This document shows positions 16,326 through 24,378 of a stretch of 64,000 nucleotides of DNA, in pieces. The notes beneath the pieces were generated by a model. The model was not told the origin of the DNA. It made no database searches and saw nothing but the letters and a program-made list of their open reading frames with translations. The position numbers were made by a program, and so were the translations under genes. The stretch is taken from the NCBI GenBank assembly GCA_949752745.1, contig OX457031.1, forward strand, positions 48,394,162-48,458,161, read 5' to 3'. This stretch comes from Protula sp. h YS-2021 (taxonomy: Eukaryota > Annelida > Polychaeta > Sabellida > Serpulidae). Position 1 is the first letter of the stretch. Each line of letters starts with the position of its first letter.

Positions 16326-16581
16326 ATTGGCGAAATTGTACAAACACGTCTAGACCGTTCTCAGTCACACGCACATCTAATTCATTTGAGACTGCTAGGA
16401 AAAAGCCGGGTATTCTCAACTCGTCTAGGTGATCCTTCAACACGGATTGGTCCTCAAGCGATAGGACGAGATACTGTCCAAAATGCCGTAGCACAATGTC
16501 ATCACATAAGTTTCTCAGATAGGAGAACCCATAGGTCATGGGTTCATAATCCATCAAATAGTCGTCTTCCATCGCGTCCAT
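16228..16581 (-). CDS. PC4-like protein, divergent paralog
   Basis: ATG 16581 lies 5 bases after the stop of the upstream gene and gives 117 residues; the longer frame to 16665 starts with TTG. The acidic N-terminus (MDAMEDDYLMDYEP) is followed by strands ELDVRVTENGLDVFVQFRQY and the closing helix AEWNALLHALDW, the same layout as its neighbours. Judged by eye, it is a third member of the tandem family. Confidence 0.68.
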   Translation of the reverse strand: MDAMEDDYLMDYEPMTYGFSYLRNLCDDIVLRHFGQYLVLSLEDQSVLKDHLDELRIPGFFLAVSNELDVRVTENGLDVFVQFRQYDELTEDCDIITLSTAEWNALLHALDWEESSA

Positions 16582-16585
16582 GTAT

Positions 16586-16960
16586 TTATACTCGGATGAT
16601 GTCAAACAGTGGATGCTGTATCGCTTCGAGGAATCGTAAGGCTGCGCGCCAGTTCTTGATATCAAAGAAGATCAACTGTGCATAGGGTGTATCTGGCACA
16701 ACTCCCTTATAATCCTCTGGATAATCCTGTAAAAGATTTCTACAGAATGTCACACGTATGTTAGAATTATATTCAGCCACCGTCACTTCCAGTTTATTTT
16801 CAAGTCTGCGTTTAAACCCAGCTTCAAGCGGTATGGTTTTAAAGTCTTTCCACACTTCAGGTTTAAACCGATAAGCAGAAATTCTCTGAGAACCCATCAT
16901 CACTTCATTCTTCTCATTGACAGTAAGGTAAACACCATTGTTTAACATGAGTGCATTCAT
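16586..16960 (-). CDS. PC4-like protein, divergent paralog
   Basis: The protein has 124 residues from ATG 16960. Strand-rich part KLEVTVAEYNSNIRVTFCRN, a loop with PEDYKGVVPD, then LIFFDIKNWRAALRFLEAI, which parallels the GILLTIPEWKMLKKQV end of the canonical PC4 member just upstream. The start overlaps that gene's end by 47 bases. Likely another ssDNA-binding copy. Divergence is high, so a distinct role is possible. Confidence 0.68.
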   Translation of the reverse strand: MNALMLNNGVYLTVNEKNEVMMGSQRISAYRFKPEVWKDFKTIPLEAGFKRRLENKLEVTVAEYNSNIRVTFCRNLLQDYPEDYKGVVPDTPYAQLIFFDIKNWRAALRFLEAIQHPLFDIIRV

Positions 16961-17324
16961 GATTGTTACCTTGGTATGACTGGTCGTCTTGTCTGCGAAG
17001 CCTTTTATCCACTTCTTTCACCTGCTTCTTCAGCATTTTCCATTCAGGTATGGTCAGCAAGATACCCTTTTTCGTCGGACGGTTCCTTCCAGTCCCCTCA
17101 TCTCTCAGGTATTTCCGAATGTTCACCACACCTTCATCGCTTTGTTTCATAATCTTGATATACTTTCCATTGCCTAGAGAAAGCATTCCATCCCACGACT
17201 GTGGTGGTGGTGGTGTCGTCTCCACTTTTAATTTCTTGATAGTGGTGGTGGTGGAATTGTTCACGTTCAAGTCTTTCACTGTATCTGCTAGAGTATCCAT
17301 ATCCGTTGGTGCAGATCTCTTCAT
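16914..17324 (-). CDS. PC4 (p15)-type single-stranded-DNA-binding protein
   Basis: The clearest PC4 domain of the cluster: LGNGKYIKIMKQSDEGVVNI, then RKYLRDEG, the KKGILLTIPEWKMLKKQ end, with the conserved IR-x-Y and KGI-x-L-x-x-x-x-W features. A long frame begins at ATG 17363, but that codon is 7 bases past the TATA box (17370-17376). ATG 17324 (AACATGAAG) is the likely start, giving 136 residues. Ser/Thr- and Pro-rich linkers precede the domain, and a His/Cys tail follows. In cells PC4 melts and binds ssDNA and assists transcription. In a protein-primed replicon it could coat displaced strands, as an adenovirus DBP does; inference. Confidence 0.85.
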   Translation of the reverse strand: MKRSAPTDMDTLADTVKDLNVNNSTTTTIKKLKVETTPPPPQSWDGMLSLGNGKYIKIMKQSDEGVVNIRKYLRDEGTGRNRPTKKGILLTIPEWKMLKKQVKEVDKRLRRQDDQSYQGNNHECTHVKQWCLPYCQ

Positions 17325-17369
17325 GTTCACCCTCAACTCACTCTGAAGTTTGGTGAAAGTCATCCCCCC

Positions 17370-17376
17370 TTTTATA
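17370..17376 (-). promoter_or_regulatory. TATA box of the PC4-like cluster
   Basis: TATAAAA on the minus strand just after the polymerase stop. Its position relative to the two candidate ATGs decides the start at 17324. Confidence 0.7.
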
Positions 17377-20300
17377 CTGTTGCTGCCGCTGCTGCCGCTG
17401 CTGCCTTGTAATGCCCATGCGCCAAAGTGGAATAGCCATCATTTAACACGTATCGCTTATCATCAAAGGGGGAGAGAGCTACTTTCCTCAACTTCTCCGA
17501 GAAAATCTGGTGGTTATGACTTCGAATGGTGTGTCCTGTCACCATCATTTGCGTTTGGTTGAACAAACTGTCTTTATATTGCTGATGTTTCATACGTCTT
17601 TGACACGCATGAGTAATCCCTTTGGCTGTACGTTTTTCTTTCCCACCATACATCATACTGTACATTTTCGGCCGAAGTCCAACAAACTCTTCAATGGGGA
17701 TACCTGCCGTCTCATCTTTCATTTTCCCAAGCACTTTCTTGTTCACGTTGGAATGCAAGAAATGATCGGGGGGATAGTCACTTGTGTCGAACAAGTCAGC
17801 ATCTTCCTGCATATCCTTGTAGATATCATCCGTTTCTATGTCATAACATAGACTGTCGGTGTCACTGAACAACAGCTTGGCGTCAGGATACTTGGTCATG
17901 ATGTAGTTGTAATGAAAGTCAAACATGAGCACTTTGCTGAGGTCAAGAATGGTGAAGCCGACTTGAATGGGCTTATCCAGAAGCAAATCCACTTTGTGTA
18001 AATGTACCGCGGTCAAATCGTCATTGAAAATTCTAAATTGGTGGAATGAAGGTTTGGCTACAAGTTTCTTGAACCGCTTTTCCTGGTGAACGAGTTCCAC
18101 TTTGATGCGCTTTCTCACATTTTCCATGGTTTTGCCAAATACAGAGTTGTTCATCAATTTGAAAAAGTCTTTCTCAAACGGGTTCTTAGCCAACTTTCTC
18201 TTTTCCGTGTTCAACGAGATGTATTTCGCCAACCATTTGCTCTGTGTAAACATGATAGCCCGATGCACCTTCATGACTTTCAATCCCAGTGACACATATT
18301 GCTGTAAATTTCTATAATGAAGTACATAGTTCTTCTTGTCACACAAGTTGGGAATGAGCTTTTCACTGGGTTTATCTTTCATGTTCAACTCTTTCCGTAG
18401 CTTCTGACTATACCCTGATAATTCTCCCACCTTCACACATTTCCGTTCTGGAGCTACTGGGTAGTGATTATGACCATCATGGATTGAATATGGATATTCC
18501 AAATCCACCTCTAAAATGTATCCAATCTCATCCTCTTCATCCACTTCCATGAAGTTAATGGATTCTGGCTCGTTCACCCACATAAATCCACTTTCTGGCA
18601 TACTTTGTGACATGGCCCAGCCGTACAAGTTGTTTGCGTCGAGGTACATCAGGTAATGGGTTGGTTGCATAGGGTCATACTCTGCTACGTAGGGGTTATT
18701 TGCTTTCGCATACTTGTGTGTGATGACAGATATTCCTCCACGTAGACCTTGTTCAACCATTTGGTACATGTCAATGTCATTGATCAATTCCAACTTCACC
18801 TTTGTCGCTTTTAACATCGCATCCCACGACAGTCCTGGCGCTGTATAGTAGTGGGCAGGATCCAATTCATACGTGTTAAGACACACTTGACGAAAATTTT
18901 CAAACACGTCAGCCAACAGCAATACATCCGATTTCAGGTATAAGTCGTGGTATTCACCAAATGTAGTGCAGTGGAATGTCTCCCACACCTTCTGTGCATG
19001 CACATAATCCTCATCGCTAATGCCTTCTTCACTGAGCAGACTGTAAAACTTGTCCTTGGACGGCAGTTGTGTTTCAGCAAACTTGGATGGCTCATCCACG
19101 TAATCGTAGGGGTACACTCCCTTTCTCAACAGTAACTCTTGCTGGTCGCTATCGTAAATGTGAGAGGTCATGTTATAAAAGGTATCTTTCCCTTCTGCCG
19201 CCAGGTTGGATACCAACTTCTGTAGAGAAGTACCCATGAATTGATAACTGTCTGTAAATTTCAGATTGCTCATGATGAATGCAATATATTTCTCAACGGT
19301 GTTGGGAATAACCGTAAGCGTTTCATCTTTGAATTTGCCAGTTTCCTCCATGATCAAATGGCTGTCATAGCCTCGCAAATTGTGGAAAAAGACAGGGATG
19401 ATAAACGAATCTCTAACACCCTGCTGATCCTTTCGAAATCGGAATTGCAAATTGCATTCACTATGTGCAGCACCGCGATATCTGCCATTGATATGGTCAT
19501 GATCTCTCACACAATCTGCTCCTAGAGGCTCATGACAAATGTAGCAATCCACAGCAGTCCTGAAATCCTCTTTGTCTTCACAAGTCATGACCAACTTCTT
19601 TGGCTGCTGTAAACCCTGCACAATACGATCACGCTCATTCACCATATGGTCTAAAAAGACTTTCACAGCATTGTCTCCTCGATACACGACTGGGGTACGT
19701 GTGTCATACTGGCTCACAACCACATAGGCGAAGCTGTTTGGACGATGATGTTGGTACTTGTCTCCTTCTTCATGCTTTTGCGTGAAACATTCAAAGTCTG
19801 CATAAATCACAAAAGGTGCTCGCTGTTGTTTGGCTACATTCTTAAACTTGATAAACGGTTCCTTGGGGAATGATAAACGTTGCGCTCCATGCTTGCCACA
19901 CACTTCGCGATGCTTGTCTAACAGATCTTGTCGTATAAACCCGTGAAGGCAGTTGAAACAATAAAATGCACCTCCATTATGCTTTGATCGATAAGCCATC
20001 AGTTTGGTGAAATTCTTAATGAGACAGTAATGTCTTGTCCTGCCATTGCTAATCAAAAGTAAGTTGATTTCTCTCGCGCTGTTGGCGCTGTTGGCGCTGG
20101 TGTTTCGACTCAGTTGTATCGGAACAACAACATCCTGTTCATATCCAAACACGTTGATGGATACATCATTCTCCTTTTCAAACTTTGGAATGGCCGTAAT
20201 CGGTGTGGGAAATGTCATGCCTTCCACCTTTAATTCGTTCTCAAATGGCTTGTATCGATGCACACGCTCTGGGTTTGCATCTGTTGAAGGGTGAAGGTGA

Positions 20301-20743
20301 GCCAGTACCGACCATAAGAAACACTTGTTGTCTTTATTCTTAATGTTTAACACACCTCCTGTATTCTTCACTTTCTTCGGCAGGTCCATATAACAGCTTG
20401 CTTCCAGAGGTGTTGATGTAGCTGTATGCACTTCAATATACAGGATGTTATCCAACACCCAGCCAGAACCTTGTCGCTCATGTTCATCAAACTTGGTAAA
20501 CAATTCTTTATAGGCTTCTGGCAAGTCCTGCTCAATATCCCCTGGATTGTAGGCTATATATGTTCGACTGCTGATAAAAGCATTATCCACTTGTTCTACC
20601 ATCACCCCTTCAGCATTCGCTGTCATTTTCTTGAAGCGTGCATGTACGACAATGTACCATTTCATTCCATCATTTAACGTTTCTCGTAAATGTGCCTTAA
20701 TCCGATTCTTGTTGCCGCATTTCAAGTAATAAATCCGATCCAT
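17372..20743 (-). CDS. Protein-primed family B DNA polymerase
   Basis: The first ATG is 20743, giving 1123 residues. Exonuclease motifs: ExoI D316-x-E318 (IYADFECF), ExoII N455/D460 (HNLRGYD), ExoIII Y602-x3-D606 (LYLKSD). A zinc/HNH-like insert lies at C400, C403, DHDH (414-417), H427 and C430. The RGG link (668-670) is followed by motif A DANNLYGWAM (702-711), motif B KLMNNSVFGK (862-871) and motif C DTDS (961-964). All catalytic residues are present. The last residues are an Ala run encoded by GCAGCC repeats. It replicates the linear element from its ends with a protein primer, whose gene is not identified here. The ATG overlaps the upstream gene by 47 bases. Confidence 0.96.
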   Translation of the reverse strand: MDRIYYLKCGNKNRIKAHLRETLNDGMKWYIVVHARFKKMTANAEGVMVEQVDNAFISSRTYIAYNPGDIEQDLPEAYKELFTKFDEHERQGSGWVLDNILYIEVHTATSTPLEASCYMDLPKKVKNTGGVLNIKNKDNKCFLWSVLAHLHPSTDANPERVHRYKPFENELKVEGMTFPTPITAIPKFEKENDVSINVFGYEQDVVVPIQLSRNTSANSANSAREINLLLISNGRTRHYCLIKNFTKLMAYRSKHNGGAFYCFNCLHGFIRQDLLDKHREVCGKHGAQRLSFPKEPFIKFKNVAKQQRAPFVIYADFECFTQKHEEGDKYQHHRPNSFAYVVVSQYDTRTPVVYRGDNAVKVFLDHMVNERDRIVQGLQQPKKLVMTCEDKEDFRTAVDCYICHEPLGADCVRDHDHINGRYRGAAHSECNLQFRFRKDQQGVRDSFIIPVFFHNLRGYDSHLIMEETGKFKDETLTVIPNTVEKYIAFIMSNLKFTDSYQFMGTSLQKLVSNLAAEGKDTFYNMTSHIYDSDQQELLLRKGVYPYDYVDEPSKFAETQLPSKDKFYSLLSEEGISDEDYVHAQKVWETFHCTTFGEYHDLYLKSDVLLLADVFENFRQVCLNTYELDPAHYYTAPGLSWDAMLKATKVKLELINDIDMYQMVEQGLRGGISVITHKYAKANNPYVAEYDPMQPTHYLMYLDANNLYGWAMSQSMPESGFMWVNEPESINFMEVDEEDEIGYILEVDLEYPYSIHDGHNHYPVAPERKCVKVGELSGYSQKLRKELNMKDKPSEKLIPNLCDKKNYVLHYRNLQQYVSLGLKVMKVHRAIMFTQSKWLAKYISLNTEKRKLAKNPFEKDFFKLMNNSVFGKTMENVRKRIKVELVHQEKRFKKLVAKPSFHQFRIFNDDLTAVHLHKVDLLLDKPIQVGFTILDLSKVLMFDFHYNYIMTKYPDAKLLFSDTDSLCYDIETDDIYKDMQEDADLFDTSDYPPDHFLHSNVNKKVLGKMKDETAGIPIEEFVGLRPKMYSMMYGGKEKRTAKGITHACQRRMKHQQYKDSLFNQTQMMVTGHTIRSHNHQIFSEKLRKVALSPFDDKRYVLNDGYSTLAHGHYKAAAAAAAATV

Positions 20744-21035
20744 CTTCAGGCTCAAACCGTCTTTCCTGCGCGTTTTCACCAAGACTCACTCTTCTCCCTC
20801 TCTCTACTTGCACTGTCTTTGGTTCTTTGCATACATGTGTGTCAAACGCATCCATAGATGGAAATATCTTAACACATCCATAGCAAAGGAATGGATCAGG
20901 TCTGATAATACTATCTTCCAGCGTCTTTTGTCTCTTCACTTCTATCTGCTGAACAAGCTCTTCCCGAGCACGTTTCAACCTTGCTTGTTTCGTAGCCATC
21001 CTTGTTGTCGCTGCTGCCGCTGCCGCTGCTGCCAT
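20697..21035 (-). CDS. Small zinc-finger protein upstream of polymerase
   Basis: ATG 21035 gives 112 residues: an Ala run, a basic helix (KQARLKRAREELVQQIEVKR), then one finger C-x2-C-x12-H-x-C (CYGCVKIFPSMDAFDTHVC), and a charged end. TATAAAA lies at 21067-21073, so this gene likely leads the polymerase transcript. A truncated copy of its promoter and first codons sits beside the left TIR (2653-2700). It may bind DNA or act as the terminal-protein candidate, but no residue signature for priming was identified, so that is speculation. Confidence 0.7.
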   Translation of the reverse strand: MAAAAAAAATTRMATKQARLKRAREELVQQIEVKRQKTLEDSIIRPDPFLCYGCVKIFPSMDAFDTHVCKEPKTVQVERGRRVSLGENAQERRFEPEDGSDLLLEMRQQESD

Positions 21036-21066
21036 CAATTGTTCTGATGTTCTCCCCTCCCTCCCC

Positions 21067-21073
21067 TTTTATA
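21067..21073 (-). promoter_or_regulatory. TATA box of the zinc-finger/polymerase transcript
   Basis: TATAAAA on the minus strand, 32 bases before ATG 21035. The identical box in the left repeat copy is at 2694-2700. Confidence 0.75.
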
Positions 21074-21156
21074 CGCGGACGGACTACGAAAGTTACTGTA
21101 GTTAAACTACAGCGTGGCAGCGAGAGAAAAGAGCTCTTTGAAGTTTAAAAAATCAT

Positions 21157-21162
21157 TTTATT
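21157..21162 (-). terminator. Poly(A) signal for the gene at 21401-21925
   Basis: AATAAA on the minus strand about 240 bases past the stop at 21401; same arrangement as in the left copy. Confidence 0.6.
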
Positions 21163-21400
21163 TACAACTATTTCATATATTCATATATTCATATGCTTTC
21201 ATATATACATTCAAAATATGCTATTAAAACACTAAAACACTAAAACACTTAAGTTAAAAGTTAAACGTTAAAAAAACACTAAAACACTAAAAGTTAAAAG
21301 TTAAACGTTAAAAAAAAAAAATACTAAAGTTAAACCACTAAAGTTAAATACTAATGATTTTCAGTCACCATTTTTTCCACGTCAAACTCTCCGCAGGGCT

Positions 21401-21925
21401 TTACCAGCACGTCGGCTCACCACAATCGCACTGGTAGCGATAAAACTGATTCATAGTGAATGGTCTCTTGGCACATTTAAACGGATGCATGTTGTAATAT
21501 CTAAAGTTTTTCAACGCTGCTCCACACCACCAACAATCCAACAACGGTTGTGGTCCTGGCAATAATGCTGTAAAGTTATATGGCAGCAGTCCGCCGCAGG
21601 TCTTACAACAATAATGCCTTGGTGCATCATGCTTTACTGGACAATTATGCGACTGTCCATCATACTCCAGCAAGCAGAAGCACTTGAAGCACTCAGTTGT
21701 TAGCGTGATCATGCCGCAGCCTTTCTTCCACACCCTGTAATTGTACCTCTTCTGCTCCTCCTCCACAGGTGTTACAGACGACGGAAAATGCAAAGTTTCC
21801 TCTAAGGCATACTTCATCTCTGCCTCCACCTTTGCTTTCTCTTCATTCAATGGTGTGCGAATTATCACTGCCTCATTTGGTTTGAATTGACTCAGATCAT
21901 CTATGGCATCTGCTGACGAGTTCAT
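21401..21925 (-). CDS. Multi-cysteine zinc-binding-type protein
   Basis: The protein has 174 residues. The first 65 are charged and helical. The rest carries 14 Cys and several His in CxxC-type pairs (CFKC, CCKTC, CWWC, CDC) plus a His-containing HNCPVKH block, consistent with three zinc sites. It is not the RING arrangement seen at 3096-3650, yet both genes occupy mirror positions, use similar G/C-tract TATATAA promoters and share the same 3' block. Function unknown; ubiquitin or nucleic-acid binding are both possible. Confidence 0.72.
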   Translation of the reverse strand: MNSSADAIDDLSQFKPNEAVIIRTPLNEEKAKVEAEMKYALEETLHFPSSVTPVEEEQKRYNYRVWKKGCGMITLTTECFKCFCLLEYDGQSHNCPVKHDAPRHYCCKTCGGLLPYNFTALLPGPQPLLDCWWCGAALKNFRYYNMHPFKCAKRPFTMNQFYRYQCDCGEPTCW

Positions 21926-21967
21926 CTTGTTTGTGTGTGTGTGTTAAATGGCATCTCCTCGACTCAC

Positions 21968-22060
21968 TTATATAGTGAGTTTTGGGGGGAGGGAGGGGGG
22001 GAGGGGGGGTTAACTCTTCTTTAGTGATAGGGGAGGGGGGGTCGTCGACATACTGTGTGC
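21968..22060 (-). promoter_or_regulatory. G/C-tract promoter module with TATATAA
   Basis: On the minus strand: C-tracts flanking CTATCACTAAAGAAGAG, then CCAAAACTCACTATATAAG, TATATAA at 21968-21974, about 45 bases before the ATG at 21925. It is the inverted counterpart of 4135-4242. Confidence 0.75.
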
Positions 22061-22204
22061 GCTGAGCGCTGTACGCTGTACAGGGGGGGGGTGGTCTGAC
22101 GTTTGGCTTCCACACCATTTCGTCACATACACACATTTCGTCATCTCTGCCTGCCTGCTGCTATTGCCATTTCGAACGCGACTTGGAGACGAGCAGAAGC
22201 AAAC

Positions 22205-22879
22205 ATGCAGCACAAGAAAGAATTTTTTTCACAGGAGCGCTTGATAACCTATCATTTCTCCGAAAAGGATGTAAACCTTTTCGAAGAAGTGTACATAGAT
22301 TATCAAGCGTTCCTCTACGAGAAGCGCCTCGTCTCCGCTTGCTGCTGCCATTCTGAACACACCAGAATACTATACAAGAATGAATTTTTCTCAGAGGAGC
22401 GCCTGAGGATGTACCACTTCAGCCAAAAAGATGCAAACCTTTTTGAAGAAATAGCTGTAACCTACCAGGCGTTCCTCTACCAAAAGTGGAGGGATTTTCA
22501 GACCCGTCCAAAGGTGGAATTCAACCGGTTTGGCAGGGCGGCTGAAGAATGCCATCAACGCTTAAACAAGAAAGAAAGCCATCAACTCTTAAACAAGAAC
22601 AATCCGCCGCCACCACCAGTGAGCTCGCTGCCGCCGCCACCGCCGCCACCGCCGCCACCACCAGTGAGCTCCCCACCACCGCCACTGCCAGTGAGCTCGC
22701 CGCCACTGCCAGCGCTGCCGTTTTCACCGCTGCCGTCACCAGTGAGCTCCCCACCGCCACCGCTGCCAAGAAGCACCAACAACAACAACGGCTCCTCTTA
22801 CCAAAGTGACTTCTGCCACTGTGCTAACTGCCTCAACCGTGCTGGCAACTTCGCTGGTAGCCCATCCGCAGGCAGGTGA
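22205..22879 (+). CDS. Right-end gene: two 40-residue repeats and a poly-Pro linker
   Basis: The frame has TTG codons upstream; the first ATG is 22205, giving 224 residues. Two tandem repeats lie at about 3-42 and 59-98; each has EFFS-x-ERL, YHFS-x-KD, NLFEE and YQAFLY. The internal duplication is strong. A linker of Pro runs separated by VSS follows. This frame ends at 22877, while a zinc-finger-bearing frame continues beside it (22746-23399). I do not recognise the repeat family. It is the only rightward gene of the right end and lies 280 bases from the divergent gene at 21925. Confidence 0.6.
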   Translation: MQHKKEFFSQERLITYHFSEKDVNLFEEVYIDYQAFLYEKRLVSACCCHSEHTRILYKNEFFSEERLRMYHFSQKDANLFEEIAVTYQAFLYQKWRDFQTRPKVEFNRFGRAAEECHQRLNKKESHQLLNKNNPPPPPVSSLPPPPPPPPPPPVSSPPPPLPVSSPPLPALPFSPLPSPVSSPPPPLPRSTNNNNGSSYQSDFCHCANCLNRAGNFAGSPSAGR

Positions 22880-23399
22880 TGTTCAGGTGTTGGCGACACC
22901 AACTACACAACAACAACAACCTGACAACATCGTCGCAACAACATCAACTCCTGATAATGAGCTAGCGGTCGCTATCGCTAGCATCTCCAATACATCAACG
23001 CAGGCACCTTTCAACACTGACTACGGCTTCAATCCTAGGCAGTCGAAACTGGAGACCACCTCAAACCAAACAGGTCTCCAGAGCCTTATGGTCCTCGTGG
23101 ACAACTTAAACGGCGTTCAATCCTGTGACTTCTGTCATCATTCTATTCCTGCAGGCGCTTCTATGCGTCTGCATGAACAGCAATGTACAGCAGCCATGGC
23201 ATATGAACATTATTATTGCTGTGTCCGAGGTGAAGCTTTCGACTCGCACAGGGCTGGGGTCGCAGCACACAAGAGAAAGTGTGCCTGCAGTGAAATTAGC
23301 AATAGCGTAGCCAGCACCAGCGACCAAGTAGCACCAGTGGCAGCAGACATTGACAGTAAGAGGAAGACCAAGAAGAAGAAGAAAGAAGAAAGAAGATAG
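22746..23399 (+). CDS. Zinc-finger frame adjoining the right-end gene
   Basis: The frame is open from a stop at 22743-22745 to 23399 without an ATG for its first 115 codons, so it probably continues the gene at 22205 by frameshift or splicing. It carries two finger-like motifs: C-x2-C-x12-H-x3-C (from CDFCHH) and C-x15-H-x3-C (ending HKRKC), then a Lys-rich tail (KRKTKKKKKEERR) that looks like a nuclear-localization signal. The Pro-coding CCG/CCA repeats just upstream are prone to indels. Whether the join is functional is unknown. Confidence 0.5.
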   Translation, partial: APHRHRCQEAPTTTTAPLTKVTSATVLTASTVLATSLVAHPQAGDVQVLATPTTQQQQPDNIVATTSTPDNELAVAIASISNTSTQAPFNTDYGFNPRQSKLETTSNQTGLQSLMVLVDNLNGVQSCDFCHHSIPAGASMRLHEQQCTAAMAYEHYYCCVRGEAFDSHRAGVAAHKRKCACSEISNSVASTSDQVAPVAADIDSKRKTKKKKKEERR

Positions 23400-23496
23400 A
23401 CGGCTCTGAATATCCCTTCACGGCTGCTTTTCAGCGGCCACCCATTCTTCCAAAATAAGCAAAACAAACGCGTTAGTGTGTGTGGGATATGCATGA

Positions 23497-24129
23497 GAAT
23501 GTGTGGGATATGCTTTAAAAAAAAAAAAACTTAAAAAAAAAAAAAAAAAAAAAAACCGTCTCCCCGCCTTTCTTTCAAGGCGTGGCAGCGGCGGCCGCAA
23601 CGGCGGACCTCTCTCTCTCAACCCCGTCTCCACACCTTTCTTTCAAGGTGTGGCGGCCGCAACGGCGGACCTCTCTCTCTCTCTCAACCCCGTCTCCACA
23701 CCTTTCTTTCAAGGCGTGGCAGCGGCGGTGGCAACACCAAAAAAAAAAACTCTTATACCCTCTCTCTCTCCCCAACCCCGTCTCGTTTCACTCACCCCCC
23801 CCCCCCTCCCTCTCATACTCTCAGTCACCCTCTCAGTCACCCTCTCAGCATCCCCATACAACGTTTCACCGGAAACACCTTTCTTTCACTCGCAATCCTT
23901 CCAACTGCATCAAATGACGTTTTCTTTCGTCATCCACTTTCGCTCCCTTTTCGCACACAAAAAGTGCAGTGGCTCTCTCATCCACTTTTCCGTTGCTATG
24001 CAGTGGCTCTCTCATCCACTTTTTGGTATCCATGCAGTGGCTCTCTCATCCACTTTTTGGTATCCATGCAGTGGCTCTCTCATCCACTTTTTGGTATCCA
24101 TGCAGTGGCTCTCTCATTATATAACTACT
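23497..24129 (-). repeat. Right terminal inverted repeat
   Basis: Inverted match to 2297-2652 with about 273 extra bases at 23587-23859. The extra part contains two more copies of a CCGTCTCCACACCTTTCTTT / GGCCGCAACGGCGGACCTC unit and CTCTCT and TCTCAGTCACCC runs. The outer 270 bases match the left TIR almost exactly. Confidence 0.93.
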
Positions 24130-24135
24130 GTTAAT
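24130..24135 (+). repeat. Right target-site duplication GTTAAT
   Basis: Identical to 2291-2296. Confidence 0.92.
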
Positions 24136-24378
24136 TCGAACACGTTTAATTCAACTTTGACAGTTTTCTAGATTTAGTCCCCCTTGCCGCATCTATTTTT
24201 TTATTTGTTTTATTCATTTCTCTTTTTAGCAAAACGTAAAAAAATACTGTAACATTAAAAGCTTAATATCATGCATTTATGTCGGGTTTTGAAAAATGTA
24301 AGAATGCCAAGTTACTGAGACTGCTAAACTAGTGTAATGGTATCAAGAATACTTCTTTACCAGATATTTTAAATGCAG
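24136..24378. other. Short host spacer between Polinton and LTR array
   Basis: AT-rich; starts with TCGAACACGTTTAATTC, a motif family also seen just left of the Polinton (2215-2240), suggesting insertion into a small repeat. No gene seen. Confidence 0.4.

Larger units (their letters stand above)
21024..21380 (-). repeat. Right copy of the internal direct repeat
   Basis: Matches 2653-3069. Here the block lies between the zinc-finger gene start and the end of the Cys-rich gene, so its promoter and poly(A) signal are both in use. Confidence 0.85.
2297..24129 (+). mobile_element. Polinton/Maverick (adintovirus-like) element, about 21.8 kb
   Basis: The element begins AGTAGTTATATAATGAGAG and ends with its reverse complement. 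It has a perfect 6-bp target duplication and carries the diagnostic set: integrase, packaging ATPase, protein-primed polymerase B, double-jelly-roll capsid protein, penton-like protein and adenain-type protease. Gene order has three parts: accessory genes at the left, a rightward morphogenesis run from 8353, and a leftward polymerase/ssDNA-binding run from 21035. The only large lesion is a LINE fragment in the protease (13895-15520); two accessory genes also show frame breaks. The open state of most genes and the preserved TIRs argue for a recent insertion. Whether it behaves as a virus or a transposon cannot be told from sequence. Confidence 0.96.
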
